A stretch of DNA of 64,000 nt, from contig VGRF01000005.1 of NCBI GenBank assembly GCA_016875395.1, forward strand, positions 124,001 to 188,000. The letters run 5' to 3'. Shown in pieces: positions 46,385 to 55,565 of the stretch. Each line of letters opens with the position of its first letter. The stretch's first letter is position 1. A model generated the notes under the pieces. It was given only the letters and a program-made list of their open reading frames with translations, was not told the DNA's origin and ran no database searches. The position numbers and the translations under genes were made by a program. The DNA comes from Deltaproteobacteria bacterium (GTDB lineage Bacteria; Myxococcota_A; UBA9160; UBA6930).

Positions 46385-47092
46385 ATGTCCGCGCAGCCCA
46401 CTGCGATGCTCGCGAACGAAGTGCCCGAGACGCGCTTCGGCACGTGGTTCCAGGGCACCGAGATCTGGCGGCGCTACGTCGTCGCGGAGACGCTCGCAGT
46501 GCTGGCCGAGCTCGCGCCGCAGCGCGAGCGCTTCGCGCGCGTGCTCGACGCCGGCTGCGGCCACGGCTTCGCGCTCGCGAGCCTCGACGAGCGTTTTGCG
46601 CCCGAGGAGATCGTGGCGCTCGATGCGGATGCGAGCGTGCTGGCGCGCGCCGCGACCGAAGCGGCGCGCTGCCGTGCGAAGGTGGACGTGCGCACGGGCG
46701 ATGTCGCGGCGCTCGCGTTCGTGGATGGGAGCATCGATCTCGTGCTCTGCCACCAGACCCTCCACCACACGCAGCGCCAGCAAGAAGCGCTCGCCGAGCT
46801 GCACCGCGTGCTGCGCCCCGGTGGAGTGCTGCTGCTAGCCGAGTCGTGCCGCGCGTTCGTGCGGCGCCTCTGGGTGCGCGCGTTGTTCCGCCACGCGATG
46901 CACGCGCAGCACGGCGCGGACGAATACGTCGCGCTCGTACGCGACGCGGGCTTCGAGCTGCTCGCGCACGCGACGCCGGATCCCTGGTGGTCGCTGCGCG
47001 ATCTCGGCGCGCGCGACTGGTTGTTGGGACGCACAGCGCGGACGTCCGCCGAGCACACGCTTGTGTGCATCGCCGCGCGCAGGCCGGCTTGA
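46385..47092 (+). CDS. Class I SAM-dependent methyltransferase
   Basis: 235 residues. Motif I VLDAGCGHGFAL, acidic strand-two end IVALDADASVLARAA, motif II VDGSIDLVLCHQTLHHT and motif III VLRPGGVLLLAES give a complete Rossmann methyltransferase of the Methyltransf_11 type. The substrate is not indicated. It overlaps the sulfatase start by three bases (TGATG), so the two are translated together, an unusual pairing. Confidence 0.87.
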   Translation: MSAQPTAMLANEVPETRFGTWFQGTEIWRRYVVAETLAVLAELAPQRERFARVLDAGCGHGFALASLDERFAPEEIVALDADASVLARAATEAARCRAKVDVRTGDVAALAFVDGSIDLVLCHQTLHHTQRQQEALAELHRVLRPGGVLLLAESCRAFVRRLWVRALFRHAMHAQHGADEYVALVRDAGFELLAHATPDPWWSLRDLGARDWLLGRTARTSAEHTLVCIAARRPA

Positions 47093-48558
47093 TGCTGCGC
47101 TTCCTGCGCTTCTTGCTGCGGGGCGCCCTCGCGCTCGTCGTCGTGCTCGGGCTCGGCGCGCTCGGCTTCGCCGCGTGGTTCGCGCTGCGCAGCGCTGGCT
47201 ACGAGCAGCGCGACGACGAGGTTGCGCTCGCGAGCAAGCAGCGCGAGCTCGCGTGGATGCAGGAGCACGCCGGCGGGAGTGCCGCGCGGCCGAACATCGT
47301 GCTGATCCTGTTCGACGATCTCGGCTACGCCGACCTCGGCGCCTACGGCAGCCGTGCGCTCGCAACGCCGCGCATCGACGCGCTCGCCGCCGAGAGTGCG
47401 GTGTTCGAGTCCTTCTACGCGCCCGCGCCCTACTGCACGCCCTCGCGCGCCGGCTTCCTCACCGGCCGCTGGCCGATTCGCACGACGCTCACGCACATCC
47501 TGTTTCCCGAGGACCACGCGATTCAGCACCTGCACCGCGTCAACGGGCGCTCGATCCGCTTGCCCGCGGACGAGATTCTCTTGCCGGAGGCGCTGAAGGC
47601 CGCTGGCTACGCGACGGCGATGGTGGGCAAGTGGCACCTCGGCGACGAAGCGCCCGGTCGGCCTAATGACTTCGGCTTCGACCACTACTTCGGCGTCCTG
47701 CACAGCAACGACATGACGCCGCTGCCGCTCTGGCGGAACCGCGAGGTCGCCGAGCCCGATCCCGTCGATCAGCGCTTTCTCACGCCGCGCTACACGGACG
47801 AAGCGATCGCGTGGATCGAGCAGCAGCGCGCGCCGTTCTTCCTGCACTTCGCGCACAACTTCCCGCACATCCCCCTCTTCGCGACACCGGAGCAGCAGGG
47901 CAAGAGCGACGCCGGGCTATACGGCGACGTGATCGCCGACCTCGACGCGAGCGTGGGTGGGCTCGTCGACGCGCTCGCGCGCATGGGCAAGGCGCAGAAC
48001 ACGCTCGTGCTGATCACGAGCGACAACGGCCCGTGGTACGAGGGCAGCCCCGGCAGCGCGCGCGGGCGCAAGAACGACACGTTCGAGGGCGGCATGCGCG
48101 TGCCCTTCATCGCGTGGTGGCCGGGGCAGATCGCGCCGCAGCGCGTCGCTGCGCCCGCCGCGGGCATCGACGTGCTGCCCACGGCGCTCGCACTCGCGGG
48201 CGTGCCGCTCCCGCGCGACCGCGCGATCGACGGCCGCGACCTAACAAGCACGCTGCTGCGCGGCGAGGCGCTCCCCGACGCACCCGTCCTCTACTACTCG
48301 GACCGCGTGCTCGAAGCCGTGCGCCTCGGGCCGTGGAAGCTGCACGCGCGCCACGGCGTCTACGGCGGCGGCGCCTGGTCGTTCCCGCTCGTGCCCCGCG
48401 TACCGCAGGGCCCGTGGCTGTTCGACCTGCGCCGCGACCCCGACGAGTCCTATGACGTGCACGCGCGATTCCCTGATGACTTCGCGCGGCTCGATGCGGT
48501 GCGCGAGAAGTGGGAACGCGAGATCGAGGCGAACCCGCGCGGGTGGAAGAAGCGCTGA
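47092..48558 (+). CDS. Arylsulfatase-type sulfatase, membrane-anchored
   Basis: 488 residues. N-terminal membrane anchor ALALVVVLGLGALGFAAWFAL, then metal-binding PNIVLILFDDLGYADLG, formylglycine site PYCTPSRAGFLTGRW with Cys115, GKWHLGDEAPG, FDHYFGVL, LITSDNGPWYE and FEGGMRVPFIAWWPG. It hydrolyses sulfate esters in the periplasm if Cys115 is matured by an anaerobic or FGE-type maturase, neither of which is in the window. The C-terminal LFDLRRDPDESYD block is typical of arylsulfatases. Converges with the GNAT gene, 4 bp between ends. Confidence 0.92.
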   Translation: MLRFLRFLLRGALALVVVLGLGALGFAAWFALRSAGYEQRDDEVALASKQRELAWMQEHAGGSAARPNIVLILFDDLGYADLGAYGSRALATPRIDALAAESAVFESFYAPAPYCTPSRAGFLTGRWPIRTTLTHILFPEDHAIQHLHRVNGRSIRLPADEILLPEALKAAGYATAMVGKWHLGDEAPGRPNDFGFDHYFGVLHSNDMTPLPLWRNREVAEPDPVDQRFLTPRYTDEAIAWIEQQRAPFFLHFAHNFPHIPLFATPEQQGKSDAGLYGDVIADLDASVGGLVDALARMGKAQNTLVLITSDNGPWYEGSPGSARGRKNDTFEGGMRVPFIAWWPGQIAPQRVAAPAAGIDVLPTALALAGVPLPRDRAIDGRDLTSTLLRGEALPDAPVLYYSDRVLEAVRLGPWKLHARHGVYGGGAWSFPLVPRVPQGPWLFDLRRDPDESYDVHARFPDDFARLDAVREKWEREIEANPRGWKKR

Positions 48559-48562
48559 TCGC

Positions 48563-49003
48563 TCAGCGCGCCGGGGCGAGCGACTGGCGCATCTCGGTGC
48601 CGACCGCGACGAAGCCGTACTTGGTGTAGAAGGGGCGGTTCCTCTCGGTGCTCTCGATCAGGTACAGCCCGGCCTCGGCGCAGCCTCGCGCGCGGGCGGC
48701 AGCGAGCATCGCCTCGACGAGCAGCCCACCGACATTCTTCCCGCGCGCGGCAGGATCGACGATCAGCTCCTCGAGCTGTGCGTACTCGCCGGCGTATCGA
48801 ATCGCGAGGTTGTAGGAGACCGTCGCGACTCCGAGCAGCGCTCCACCTTCCTCGGCCACGTGGACTGCGCCGCGCTCGCCGCCGAGCAACCGGCGATACA
48901 CGTCGCGCCAAGCGGGCGCGGCTGCTTGGCCGGTGAGCGACTCGATCAGCGCGAGGCAGCGCGCTTCGTCCGAGGCGGTCGCGGCGCGGATCACGACGGC
49001 CAT
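48563..49003 (-). CDS. GNAT family N-acetyltransferase
   Basis: 146 residues. VVIRAATASDEARCL at the start, IVDPAARGKNVGGLLVEAM as the acetyl-CoA binding loop, GLYLIESTERNRPFYTKYGF as the C-terminal GNAT strand-helix and a short tail. Acceptor unknown. ATG 49003. It is not related to the two large GNAT-like proteins of the polyamine island beyond the general fold. Confidence 0.88.
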   Translation of the reverse strand: MAVVIRAATASDEARCLALIESLTGQAAAPAWRDVYRRLLGGERGAVHVAEEGGALLGVATVSYNLAIRYAGEYAQLEELIVDPAARGKNVGGLLVEAMLAAARARGCAEAGLYLIESTERNRPFYTKYGFVAVGTEMRQSLAPAR

Positions 49004-49034
49004 GCGCTTCCTTTCTCCGCAGTGCGGGTCGCGC

Positions 49035-50012
49035 TCACGGCACGAGCACGATCTTCCCCACCGCCACTCGCCCTAACAGCTCGCCGAGCACTGCGCCCGC
49101 TTCCTCGAGCTTGCGCTCGAACGGCGCCACCGGCTTCAGCTCGCCGCGCGCGATCGCGGCGACGATCTCGCCGATCATTGCCCGGTTGCGCTCTGGATTG
49201 CGCGGAACCCAGCCGCCCCACTCGACGCCGACGAGCGTGCGGTTGTTCAGCAGCACGAGGTTCATCGGGATCTTCGCGATGCCGGCGGTGAAGCCGATCA
49301 CGCAGTAGCGGCCGTCGAAGCCGAGCGCGCGAAGGGCCTGCTCCGCGACGGGGCCCCCCGTGACGTCGTAGACGACATCGAGGCCGCGGCCTTCGGTGAG
49401 CTCGCGCGCGCGCGTCTTCACGTCCTCGCCGGGATCGAGCGCGGCGAACGCGCCCGCGGCGAGCGCGAGCTTGCGCTTCTCGTCGCTCGATGCGACTGCG
49501 ATCACGCGCGCGCCGAGCGAGCGCGCGACGTCGATCGCCGCGAGCCCGACGCCGCCGCCCGCGCCCGTCACGAGTACGGTCTCGCCGGCGGCGACGCGCG
49601 TGCGGATCTTCAGCGCGAACCACGCGGTGCCGTACACCTGCAAGAAGCTTGCGCCGCGCGCGAAGTCCACCGAGCCGGGCAGGCGCGTCAGCTGGCGCGA
49701 CTTCGCGATGAGCGTGTCGGCGAACGCGCCCACGCCCGTCGAAGCGAACACGCGATCGCCGCGCGCGAATTCGCTGACGCCATCGCCTACCGCGTCGACG
49801 ACACCCGCGCACTCGCCGCCTGGCGTGTAGGGCGGCTTCAGCGGGAACTGGTACTTGCCCGCGGCTGTTAGGGCGTCGACGAAGCTCGCGCCGGCAGCCT
49901 TCACGGCGACGCGGACCTCGCCGGGGCCGGGCGCGGGCGTGGGGAGCTCCTCGATCGCGAGGCGAAGGGCGGGGCCGAGCTCGTGGCAACGGATGGCTCT
50001 CATGCCGCGCAC
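49035..50012 (-). CDS. Zinc-free medium-chain NADPH:quinone oxidoreductase family protein
   Basis: 325 residues of the MDR superfamily. N-terminal GroES-like part AGASFVDALTAAGKYQFP and PYTPGGECAGVVDAVGDGV; cofactor loop VLVTGAGGGVGLAAIDVARSLGA; IPMNLVLLNNRTLVGVEWG and a C-terminal GELLGRVAVGKIVL. No zinc-ligand Cys or His cluster is present, so it belongs to the quinone-oxidoreductase/acryloyl-CoA reductase-like group. ATG 50012 is used; ATG 50003 is possible. It precedes a flavin reductase gene on the same strand in the opposite operon order (37 bp apart). Confidence 0.88.
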   Translation of the reverse strand: MRGMRAIRCHELGPALRLAIEELPTPAPGPGEVRVAVKAAGASFVDALTAAGKYQFPLKPPYTPGGECAGVVDAVGDGVSEFARGDRVFASTGVGAFADTLIAKSRQLTRLPGSVDFARGASFLQVYGTAWFALKIRTRVAAGETVLVTGAGGGVGLAAIDVARSLGARVIAVASSDEKRKLALAAGAFAALDPGEDVKTRARELTEGRGLDVVYDVTGGPVAEQALRALGFDGRYCVIGFTAGIAKIPMNLVLLNNRTLVGVEWGGWVPRNPERNRAMIGEIVAAIARGELKPVAPFERKLEEAGAVLGELLGRVAVGKIVLVP

Positions 50013-50049
50013 CGTAGGAGACCGAAGCGGGCGACGCGATTCGCCCGGC

Positions 50050-52182
50050 TCAGAGCGGCGGCACCGCCGCTGTGCCGAGCACGGCGCGCGCCGCGCCGCG
50101 CATCGCGCCTTCGAGGTAGCCCACGCCCGTGCAGTCGCCGGCTTCGCGCACGACGAAGCCCGCGGCGCGCAGCGAGGCGGCGAAACTCGAGTCGCCGCGC
50201 GCGCCTTGCGCCACGATCACGTGGTCTGCCGCAACGCGCTGTGCAGCTCCATCGCTCGCCGTGAAGGAGACGGCGTCCGCGGCGATGCGCAGATCCTTCG
50301 TACCCGCGAACAGCGCGACGCCGTGCTCGCGCAGCTCGGGGATGAGGCGCATGCGCAGCACCACGCTGAGCCAGCGCCCGAGCTGCGCGCTCTCCTCGAT
50401 CACCGTCACGCTGCGGCCGCGCTCGGCGAGAAACTCCGCGAGCTCGAGGCCGACCAGCTCGCCGCCGAGGATCGCGATGCGCTTGCCGAGCGGCATCCAC
50501 TGGCGCGTCGCGCGCCGCACGAGCTCCGGGCTCGCGGTCACGCCGGTCGCCGCGCCCACGCGCGTGGCGAGCCGCGTCGCGAGGCCAGTCTTGCGCTTCA
50601 GCGCGTCCGAGCTTTCGCCGAGCATCAGCGCGCGCAGGTCGTCCCCGCTGAGCACGTGATCCTGCTCCGCGCCAGGGATCGGCGGAAGCGCACGCACGGC
50701 GCCCGTCGCGACCACGACTTCGTCGGGCGCGAGCGTCCGTAACAACTCCGGCGTCGCCTCCGTGCGCAGCCGCACCTCGACGCGCGAGCGCGCCAGCTCG
50801 CGTTCGAGCCACGCGAGCAGGCGCTCGTTCGCTTCGTACGAGAGCGACGCGAAGCGCAGCGTGCCGCCGAGCCGATCGCTGCGCTCGAGCAGCACGACGC
50901 GATTGCCTTCCGCGTCGAGGCGCCGCGCCGCTTCCATGCCCGCCGGGCCGGCGCCGATCACGACGAAGCGCTTGCCCTTCGGCGCCGCTGCGCGCGTTTG
51001 CAGGTGGTCGAAGCCGAGCGCGGGATTGACCGCGCAGCGCGTCGGCTTGCGCAGGTAGATGTTGCTGACGCACGTGTAGCAGTAGATGCACGGGCGAATT
51101 TCTTCGGGTTTGCCCGCGGCGAGCTTGTTAGGGAGTTGCGGGTCGGCGAGCAGCTTGCGGCCCATCGCGAGTAAGTCGAAGGCGCCCGCGGCGATCAGCG
51201 CGTCCGCGCGCTCCGGCTCGACGCGACCCGAGGCGATCACGGGGATCCGCACGCGCGCCTTGATCGCGCTGGCGTTGGGAATGTTCAGCTCGGGCTGATG
51301 CGGGATGTTCGAGCCCGAGTGCAGCTTCGGCTGCGCGGTGTCGTGATACGAAGTGACGGTGATCGCGTCGACGCCCGCGCGCTCGAGCATGCCGGCGACG
51401 GCGAGCGCGTCCTCGAGCGTGGTGCCCACCGCTTTGCCGTGCTCCGCGGAGTCGAGCTTCATCCAGAGCGGGAAGTCCGCGCCGACGGCCGCGCGAATCG
51501 CAGCGACGACTTCGAGCATGAAGCGCGCGCGGTTCTCGAGTGAGCCGCCGTATTCGTCCGTGCGCGTGTTCGACGACGGCGAGAGGAACGACGAGATCAG
51601 GTAGCCGTGACCGCCGTGCACTTCGCAGCCGTCGAAGCCCGCCTCGCGCGCTCGGCGCGCGGCCGCGCCGAACTGCGATGCAACGAGCGCGATGTTGCTC
51701 TTCTCGAGCACGTTCACGCGCGGCATCGATCCACCTGCGAACGCGGCGAGCTCTTCACGAAGAAAGTAGGCGACGAACTCCGCCGAGGTCGCCTTCGGGG
51801 GCGAAGGCGCCCACAGCGGGTGGCCGTCGAGCGCGGCGTAGCCGGCGACCAGACCGCCGTGATGGAGCTGCGCCGCGATCTTCGCTCCGTGCGCATGCAC
51901 CGCCTTCGCGACGCGGCGCAGGCCCGGCAAGAAACGATCGTCCGAGATCGCGAGTTGGTTCGGGATCACCGCGCCGACCGGCCACGCGACGCCGGTGACT
52001 CCCATGAGCACGAGCCCCGCGCCGCCGCGCGCTTGCTCTTCGTGGTACGCGACGATGCGGTCGCCCGCGCTGCCGTCGTCCTCGGCGAGGCACACGCCCA
52101 TCGACGTGACGATGATGCGGTTGCGCAGCTCGAGCCGGCCGATGCGGCCCGGCGACATCAGCTTCGAGTAGGCGGCACCCAT
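50050..52182 (-). CDS. NADH:flavin oxidoreductase/2,4-dienoyl-CoA reductase-like enzyme
   Basis: 710 residues. OYE-type FMN barrel (ELRNRIIVTSMGVCLAEDDG, IAAQLHHGGLVAGYA, DGCEVHGGHGYLISSFLSP), then a 4Fe-4S site CIYCYTCVSNIYLR with the fourth Cys in TRCAVNPALG, then an FAD domain (VIGAGPAGMEAARRLDAEGN) and an NAD(P) domain (IAILGGELVGLELAEFLAERG). This is the FadH/trimethylamine dehydrogenase architecture. It could reduce 2,4-dienoyl-CoA or another enone. ATG 52182. The downstream MDR gene suggests a set of enoyl or quinone reductases. Confidence 0.9.
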   Translation of the reverse strand: MGAAYSKLMSPGRIGRLELRNRIIVTSMGVCLAEDDGSAGDRIVAYHEEQARGGAGLVLMGVTGVAWPVGAVIPNQLAISDDRFLPGLRRVAKAVHAHGAKIAAQLHHGGLVAGYAALDGHPLWAPSPPKATSAEFVAYFLREELAAFAGGSMPRVNVLEKSNIALVASQFGAAARRAREAGFDGCEVHGGHGYLISSFLSPSSNTRTDEYGGSLENRARFMLEVVAAIRAAVGADFPLWMKLDSAEHGKAVGTTLEDALAVAGMLERAGVDAITVTSYHDTAQPKLHSGSNIPHQPELNIPNASAIKARVRIPVIASGRVEPERADALIAAGAFDLLAMGRKLLADPQLPNKLAAGKPEEIRPCIYCYTCVSNIYLRKPTRCAVNPALGFDHLQTRAAAPKGKRFVVIGAGPAGMEAARRLDAEGNRVVLLERSDRLGGTLRFASLSYEANERLLAWLERELARSRVEVRLRTEATPELLRTLAPDEVVVATGAVRALPPIPGAEQDHVLSGDDLRALMLGESSDALKRKTGLATRLATRVGAATGVTASPELVRRATRQWMPLGKRIAILGGELVGLELAEFLAERGRSVTVIEESAQLGRWLSVVLRMRLIPELREHGVALFAGTKDLRIAADAVSFTASDGAAQRVAADHVIVAQGARGDSSFAASLRAAGFVVREAGDCTGVGYLEGAMRGAARAVLGTAAVPPL

Positions 52183-52280
52183 CGCGTCTCTCCTCTCGAG
52201 CGCAGCGCCGGTCTACCACACGCGCCGCGATGGCAGCGCCTCGGCGAGCGCGGAATCATGGCCCGAGCAAGGAGGCCGCC

Positions 52281-53171
52281 ATGAAAATCGGCTGCGTGTT
52301 TCCCACCTGCGAGATCGGCAACGACCCCATCGCGATTCGCGACTTCGCGCAGGCCGCCGAGGCGCTCGGCTACTCGCACCTGATCACGTACGACCACGTG
52401 CTCGGCGCCGTGCACGCGGGCCGCGAGCCGAAGCTCGGCGGGCCCTACACGGAGCAGAATGCGTTTCACGAGCCGTTAGTGCTGTTCGGCTACCTCGCGG
52501 CGCTCACCAAGAAGCTCGAGCTGGTGACGGGCGTGATCATCCTCCCGCAGCGCCAGACCGCGCTCGTGGCGAAGCAATGCGCGGAGCTCGCGATCTTGTC
52601 GGGCAACCGCCTGAAGCTCGGCGTCGGCACGGGCTGGAACTACGTGGAGTACGAGGCGCTCAACGAGAGCTTCGCCACGCGCGGCAAGCGCTTCGACGAG
52701 CAGGTGGAGTTGTTACGGAAGCTCTGGGCGACGCCGGTGCTCGACTATCAGGGCCGCTACCACCGCGTCGACCGCGCGGGAATTCTGCCGCTGCCGACGA
52801 AGCCGATCCCGATCTGGTTCGGCGGCTTCTCCGCTCCCGCGCTGAAGCGCGCCGCGCGCACCGGCGACGGTTTCCTGTTTGGCGCCGCGAACGCGACGAT
52901 GCTGAACTTCAACACGCAGCTGCGCGCCGAGCTCGAGAAGACCGGGCGCGCGAAGGGCTTCGAGATCGACGCGATCGTCGGTTACGGCGACGGGCCCGAC
53001 GGCTGGCGCAAGAGCGCGGAGACCTGGAAGGCCGCGGGCGCGACGCACTTCTCGATGCGCGCGATGAGCACCGGCGCCTCGCTGATCGGCGACAAGGATC
53101 CGGGCTTCACCTCGCCGCAGCAGCACATCGATGCGCTCGCGAAGTTCATGGCGGTGGTAAAGGACGTCTAG
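52281..53171 (+). CDS. Luciferase-like F420-dependent oxidoreductase (TIGR03619-like)
   Basis: 296 residues. MKIGCVFPTCEIGNDP, AEALGYSHLITYDHVLGAVH, VTGVIILPQRQTALVAKQCAEL and NRLKLGVGTGWNYVEYEAL are the TIGR03619 (Rv2161c-like) signature; GGFSAPALKRAARTGDGF closes the core. ATG 52281 follows AGGAGGCCGCC. Third luciferase-like protein of the window. It is transcribed away from the flavin reductase, 98 bp between starts. Substrate unknown. Stop is TAG. Confidence 0.87.
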   Translation: MKIGCVFPTCEIGNDPIAIRDFAQAAEALGYSHLITYDHVLGAVHAGREPKLGGPYTEQNAFHEPLVLFGYLAALTKKLELVTGVIILPQRQTALVAKQCAELAILSGNRLKLGVGTGWNYVEYEALNESFATRGKRFDEQVELLRKLWATPVLDYQGRYHRVDRAGILPLPTKPIPIWFGGFSAPALKRAARTGDGFLFGAANATMLNFNTQLRAELEKTGRAKGFEIDAIVGYGDGPDGWRKSAETWKAAGATHFSMRAMSTGASLIGDKDPGFTSPQQHIDALAKFMAVVKDV

Positions 53172-53208
53172 CCAGCGCAGCGCGCAGCGAGGCGAAGCCG
53201 CGCGACGA

Positions 53209-54111
53209 TCAGGAGATCGGAAGAACGTCCGGCGACCAGATGTCCTGGTCTTGGCCGTAACACCCGCCCGCAAAGTCCCAGTGCGTGAGGCTCATCCACG
53301 CGAACATCGCGGGCGTCGCCTGATTGGCGAAGCGGTTCACGGTGACGCCGCTCGCGCGCAGCTCGCGGCCGAGCGCGTCGCGCGCCTCGAGCACGACCCG
53401 CGCCGGCCAGGCGTGTCCATCGCGCTCGATCGTGCGCGTGCCGGCGACGAGCCCGGACTTCTCGCCGTCGCGCACCAGGTAGCCCGTGACGATCGGCTGT
53501 ACGTCGCCGCGGCCGCCGAGGCCGGGCGACGCGATCGCCATCGCGAGAAAGTTCTCGCGCTCGCTCGCGATGCCGTAGCTGTAAGCGGCGCGCGTCGGGC
53601 GGTCGTCGCGGCGCACGCTCCAGCTGCGGTCGCGCATGTCGGCGTGATCGATCGCGATGCGGCGCCCGCGCAGCGTGATCTCGCCGCGCACGCGGCAGGG
53701 CTGGTCGATGTGTCCGTGGCCGTCGCGCACGCCCGCCTCGTGTGCAGGAATCAGTCCCTCGTACTCGAGCTCGGCGCGCAGCGAGTCGGCGTCCTGATAA
53801 CTCACGCGGTAACGGCGCAGCGGCTCGAGCACCTCGTAGCGCAGGCCGGCGAGCTCGAGTCGATCGAGGTTCGTGAGCGGGAGCGGCAGGTGCCAGCTCG
53901 CGCGGTGGTAGAGCACGCGCCACGGCTCGTGCGCGGTGTGGTCCCACACCGTGACGGCGAGCGAGACGACGCCTTGGTTCGGGCGGAAGAGGGGATAGAA
54001 GCAGCCCGACATTCGCTCTTCCGGGTGGGCGAAGGAGAACCAGCAGGTTTCGCTCCACCAGGGGTCGTTCGATGCGGGGGAGTGGAAGCGATCGTCGTCG
54101 GGCGTGAGCAC
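53209..54111 (-). CDS. Lipocalin-like protein of unknown function (DUF7064/7065-type)
   Basis: 300 residues, Trp-rich beta protein: SNDPWWSETCWFSFAHPEER, SGCFYPLFRPNQGVVSLAVT, WDHTAHEPWRVLYHRA, VLEPLRRYRVSYQD, ITLRGRRIAIDHADMRDRSW and GDVQPIVTGYLVRDGE. The order of strands and the DRSW motif resemble the 29203-30324 protein, and both look like paired-barrel hydrophobic-ligand proteins. No signal peptide. It ends 19 bp before the kinase-fold gene below on the same strand, so the two may be co-transcribed from the kinase-side promoter region at 54112-54129. Function not known. Confidence 0.62.
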   Translation of the reverse strand: MLTPDDDRFHSPASNDPWWSETCWFSFAHPEERMSGCFYPLFRPNQGVVSLAVTVWDHTAHEPWRVLYHRASWHLPLPLTNLDRLELAGLRYEVLEPLRRYRVSYQDADSLRAELEYEGLIPAHEAGVRDGHGHIDQPCRVRGEITLRGRRIAIDHADMRDRSWSVRRDDRPTRAAYSYGIASERENFLAMAIASPGLGGRGDVQPIVTGYLVRDGEKSGLVAGTRTIERDGHAWPARVVLEARDALGRELRASGVTVNRFANQATPAMFAWMSLTHWDFAGGCYGQDQDIWSPDVLPIS

Positions 54112-54129
54112 GCGGCCTCCGCTGGCTTG

Positions 54130-55479
54130 TTATGGGTTCGTCACAACTGGAATGTCCGCGAGCGGTCGCTTCGCGAGGTTCGCGACCATCGGCCAGAGCA
54201 CGAGGCGCGCTTCGCCCACGCGCGCCAGCCACGCGAGCCACGCGGCGTCTTCGCTCGCGGGTGCGGCGGCAGTGAGCGCGTCGACTGCGAGGCGCCCTTC
54301 CGTGAGCGAGGTCGGCGCGCGGCCCGACCGCTCGCGCAGCGCCTCGCGCTCCGCAGCGTTCGCGGTCTCGCCGAAGCGCGCGAGCGCGGCGGCGTGCATC
54401 GCGAGCAGCAACGCGCCCCGCGCGCGGCGCTGCGCCTCGCCCGTGAGCGCGGGCATGAGCACCGTCGCGATGTCGCTCACGAGTGCGTCCATCGCTTCCG
54501 CGCTGTCGCGATCACTCGCAGCAGGCGCCGGCGCGAACGCCGGCAGCGCGATGCCCGCGAGCTGCGCGAGTGCGCGAGGGAGCAGCGCGTCGACGAGTGC
54601 GATGAGTGAGAAGTACACCGAGCGGTCGAGGGACTTCGCGCCGTTGTCGAGCGCCGCGAGACACGAGACGAGCCAGCGCAGCATCACGAAGGCGCGGTAG
54701 TAGGCGACGCGCGCAGGACTCACCGGCCACCCGGTGCGCGAGGACCAGCGCGCGAGCTGCGCGCCGAGATCGCCGATGTCGGCCTGCATGTGATGGCCGC
54801 GGAAGGCGAGCCAGCCGAGATCGTCCATCGGGTCGCCGACGTGCGCGAACTCCCAGTCGAGCAGGGCCGTCACGCGCGCGCCGTCGTGGAGGAAGTTGCC
54901 GGGGCCCACGTCCCCGTGACACAGGACGGTGTCGCTCGCTTCGGGCGCATTGCGCTCCAGCCACGCGAACGCGAAGCGCGCGAGCGGCGCCGGCCGCTTC
55001 ACGCGCGACTCGAAGATGCGACGCCAGAGCGCAAGCTCGTTCAGGGCGTGATCTCGTGGCGCACGCGGGCGCGCGAAGCCCGGCAGCTCGAGCTTCCGGG
55101 CATCGACGAGGTGCAGCTCGGCGAGCGACTCGGCGAAATCCAGCATCAGCGCCGCGCGCTGCTCGGAGCTGAGCGCATCGAGCTCGGGCGAGCCGCCCGC
55201 GCGCTCGACGAGCAGCGCATCGTCGCGCGATGCGATCAGCGCCGGGATGCGCACGCGCGCGCCGCGCAGCGCGCGATACGCCGCGGCTTCGCGCGCGAGC
55301 GAGAGCTCCGTGCCCGCGACGGGGCCGTCGCCCGTGTCGAGGCGCAGCACGACCTCCCGCTGCGCGGTGCGCACGAGCCACGTCGCGCGCGAAGCGCCGG
55401 CGCCGACGCGCTCCGTGCTCGCGAGCGGCGCGCGCAGCTCGGCCTCGATCCACGCTCGCAGCTCGTCGGGCAGCGACAT
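54130..55479 (-). CDS. Aminoglycoside phosphotransferase-fold protein (ACAD10-like kinase)
   Basis: 449 residues. N-lobe VGAGASRATWLVRTAQREVVLRLD with nucleotide-binding Gly loop and the Lys/Arg strand, LAREAAAYRALR; catalytic loop DTVLCHGDVGPGNFLHDG with HGD and Asn, then metal-binding VTALLDWEFAHVGDPMDDLGWL. This is the APH/choline-kinase fold. Relatives fused or next to acyl-CoA dehydrogenases phosphorylate hydroxyacyl compounds, so a lipid-type substrate is possible. The C-terminal 150 residues are helical and Ala-rich. ATG 55479. Transcribed away from the histone-fold gene. Confidence 0.85.
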   Translation of the reverse strand: MSLPDELRAWIEAELRAPLASTERVGAGASRATWLVRTAQREVVLRLDTGDGPVAGTELSLAREAAAYRALRGARVRIPALIASRDDALLVERAGGSPELDALSSEQRAALMLDFAESLAELHLVDARKLELPGFARPRAPRDHALNELALWRRIFESRVKRPAPLARFAFAWLERNAPEASDTVLCHGDVGPGNFLHDGARVTALLDWEFAHVGDPMDDLGWLAFRGHHMQADIGDLGAQLARWSSRTGWPVSPARVAYYRAFVMLRWLVSCLAALDNGAKSLDRSVYFSLIALVDALLPRALAQLAGIALPAFAPAPAASDRDSAEAMDALVSDIATVLMPALTGEAQRRARGALLLAMHAAALARFGETANAAEREALRERSGRAPTSLTEGRLAVDALTAAAPASEDAAWLAWLARVGEARLVLWPMVANLAKRPLADIPVVTNP

Positions 55480-55565
55480 CGCTCGGCACGATAGATGCGA
55501 GCGCGTGCGGCTTGCGACTCACGCGCGCTGCGCGGCACCGTGCTCGCCTTCGACAGGAGAGACGC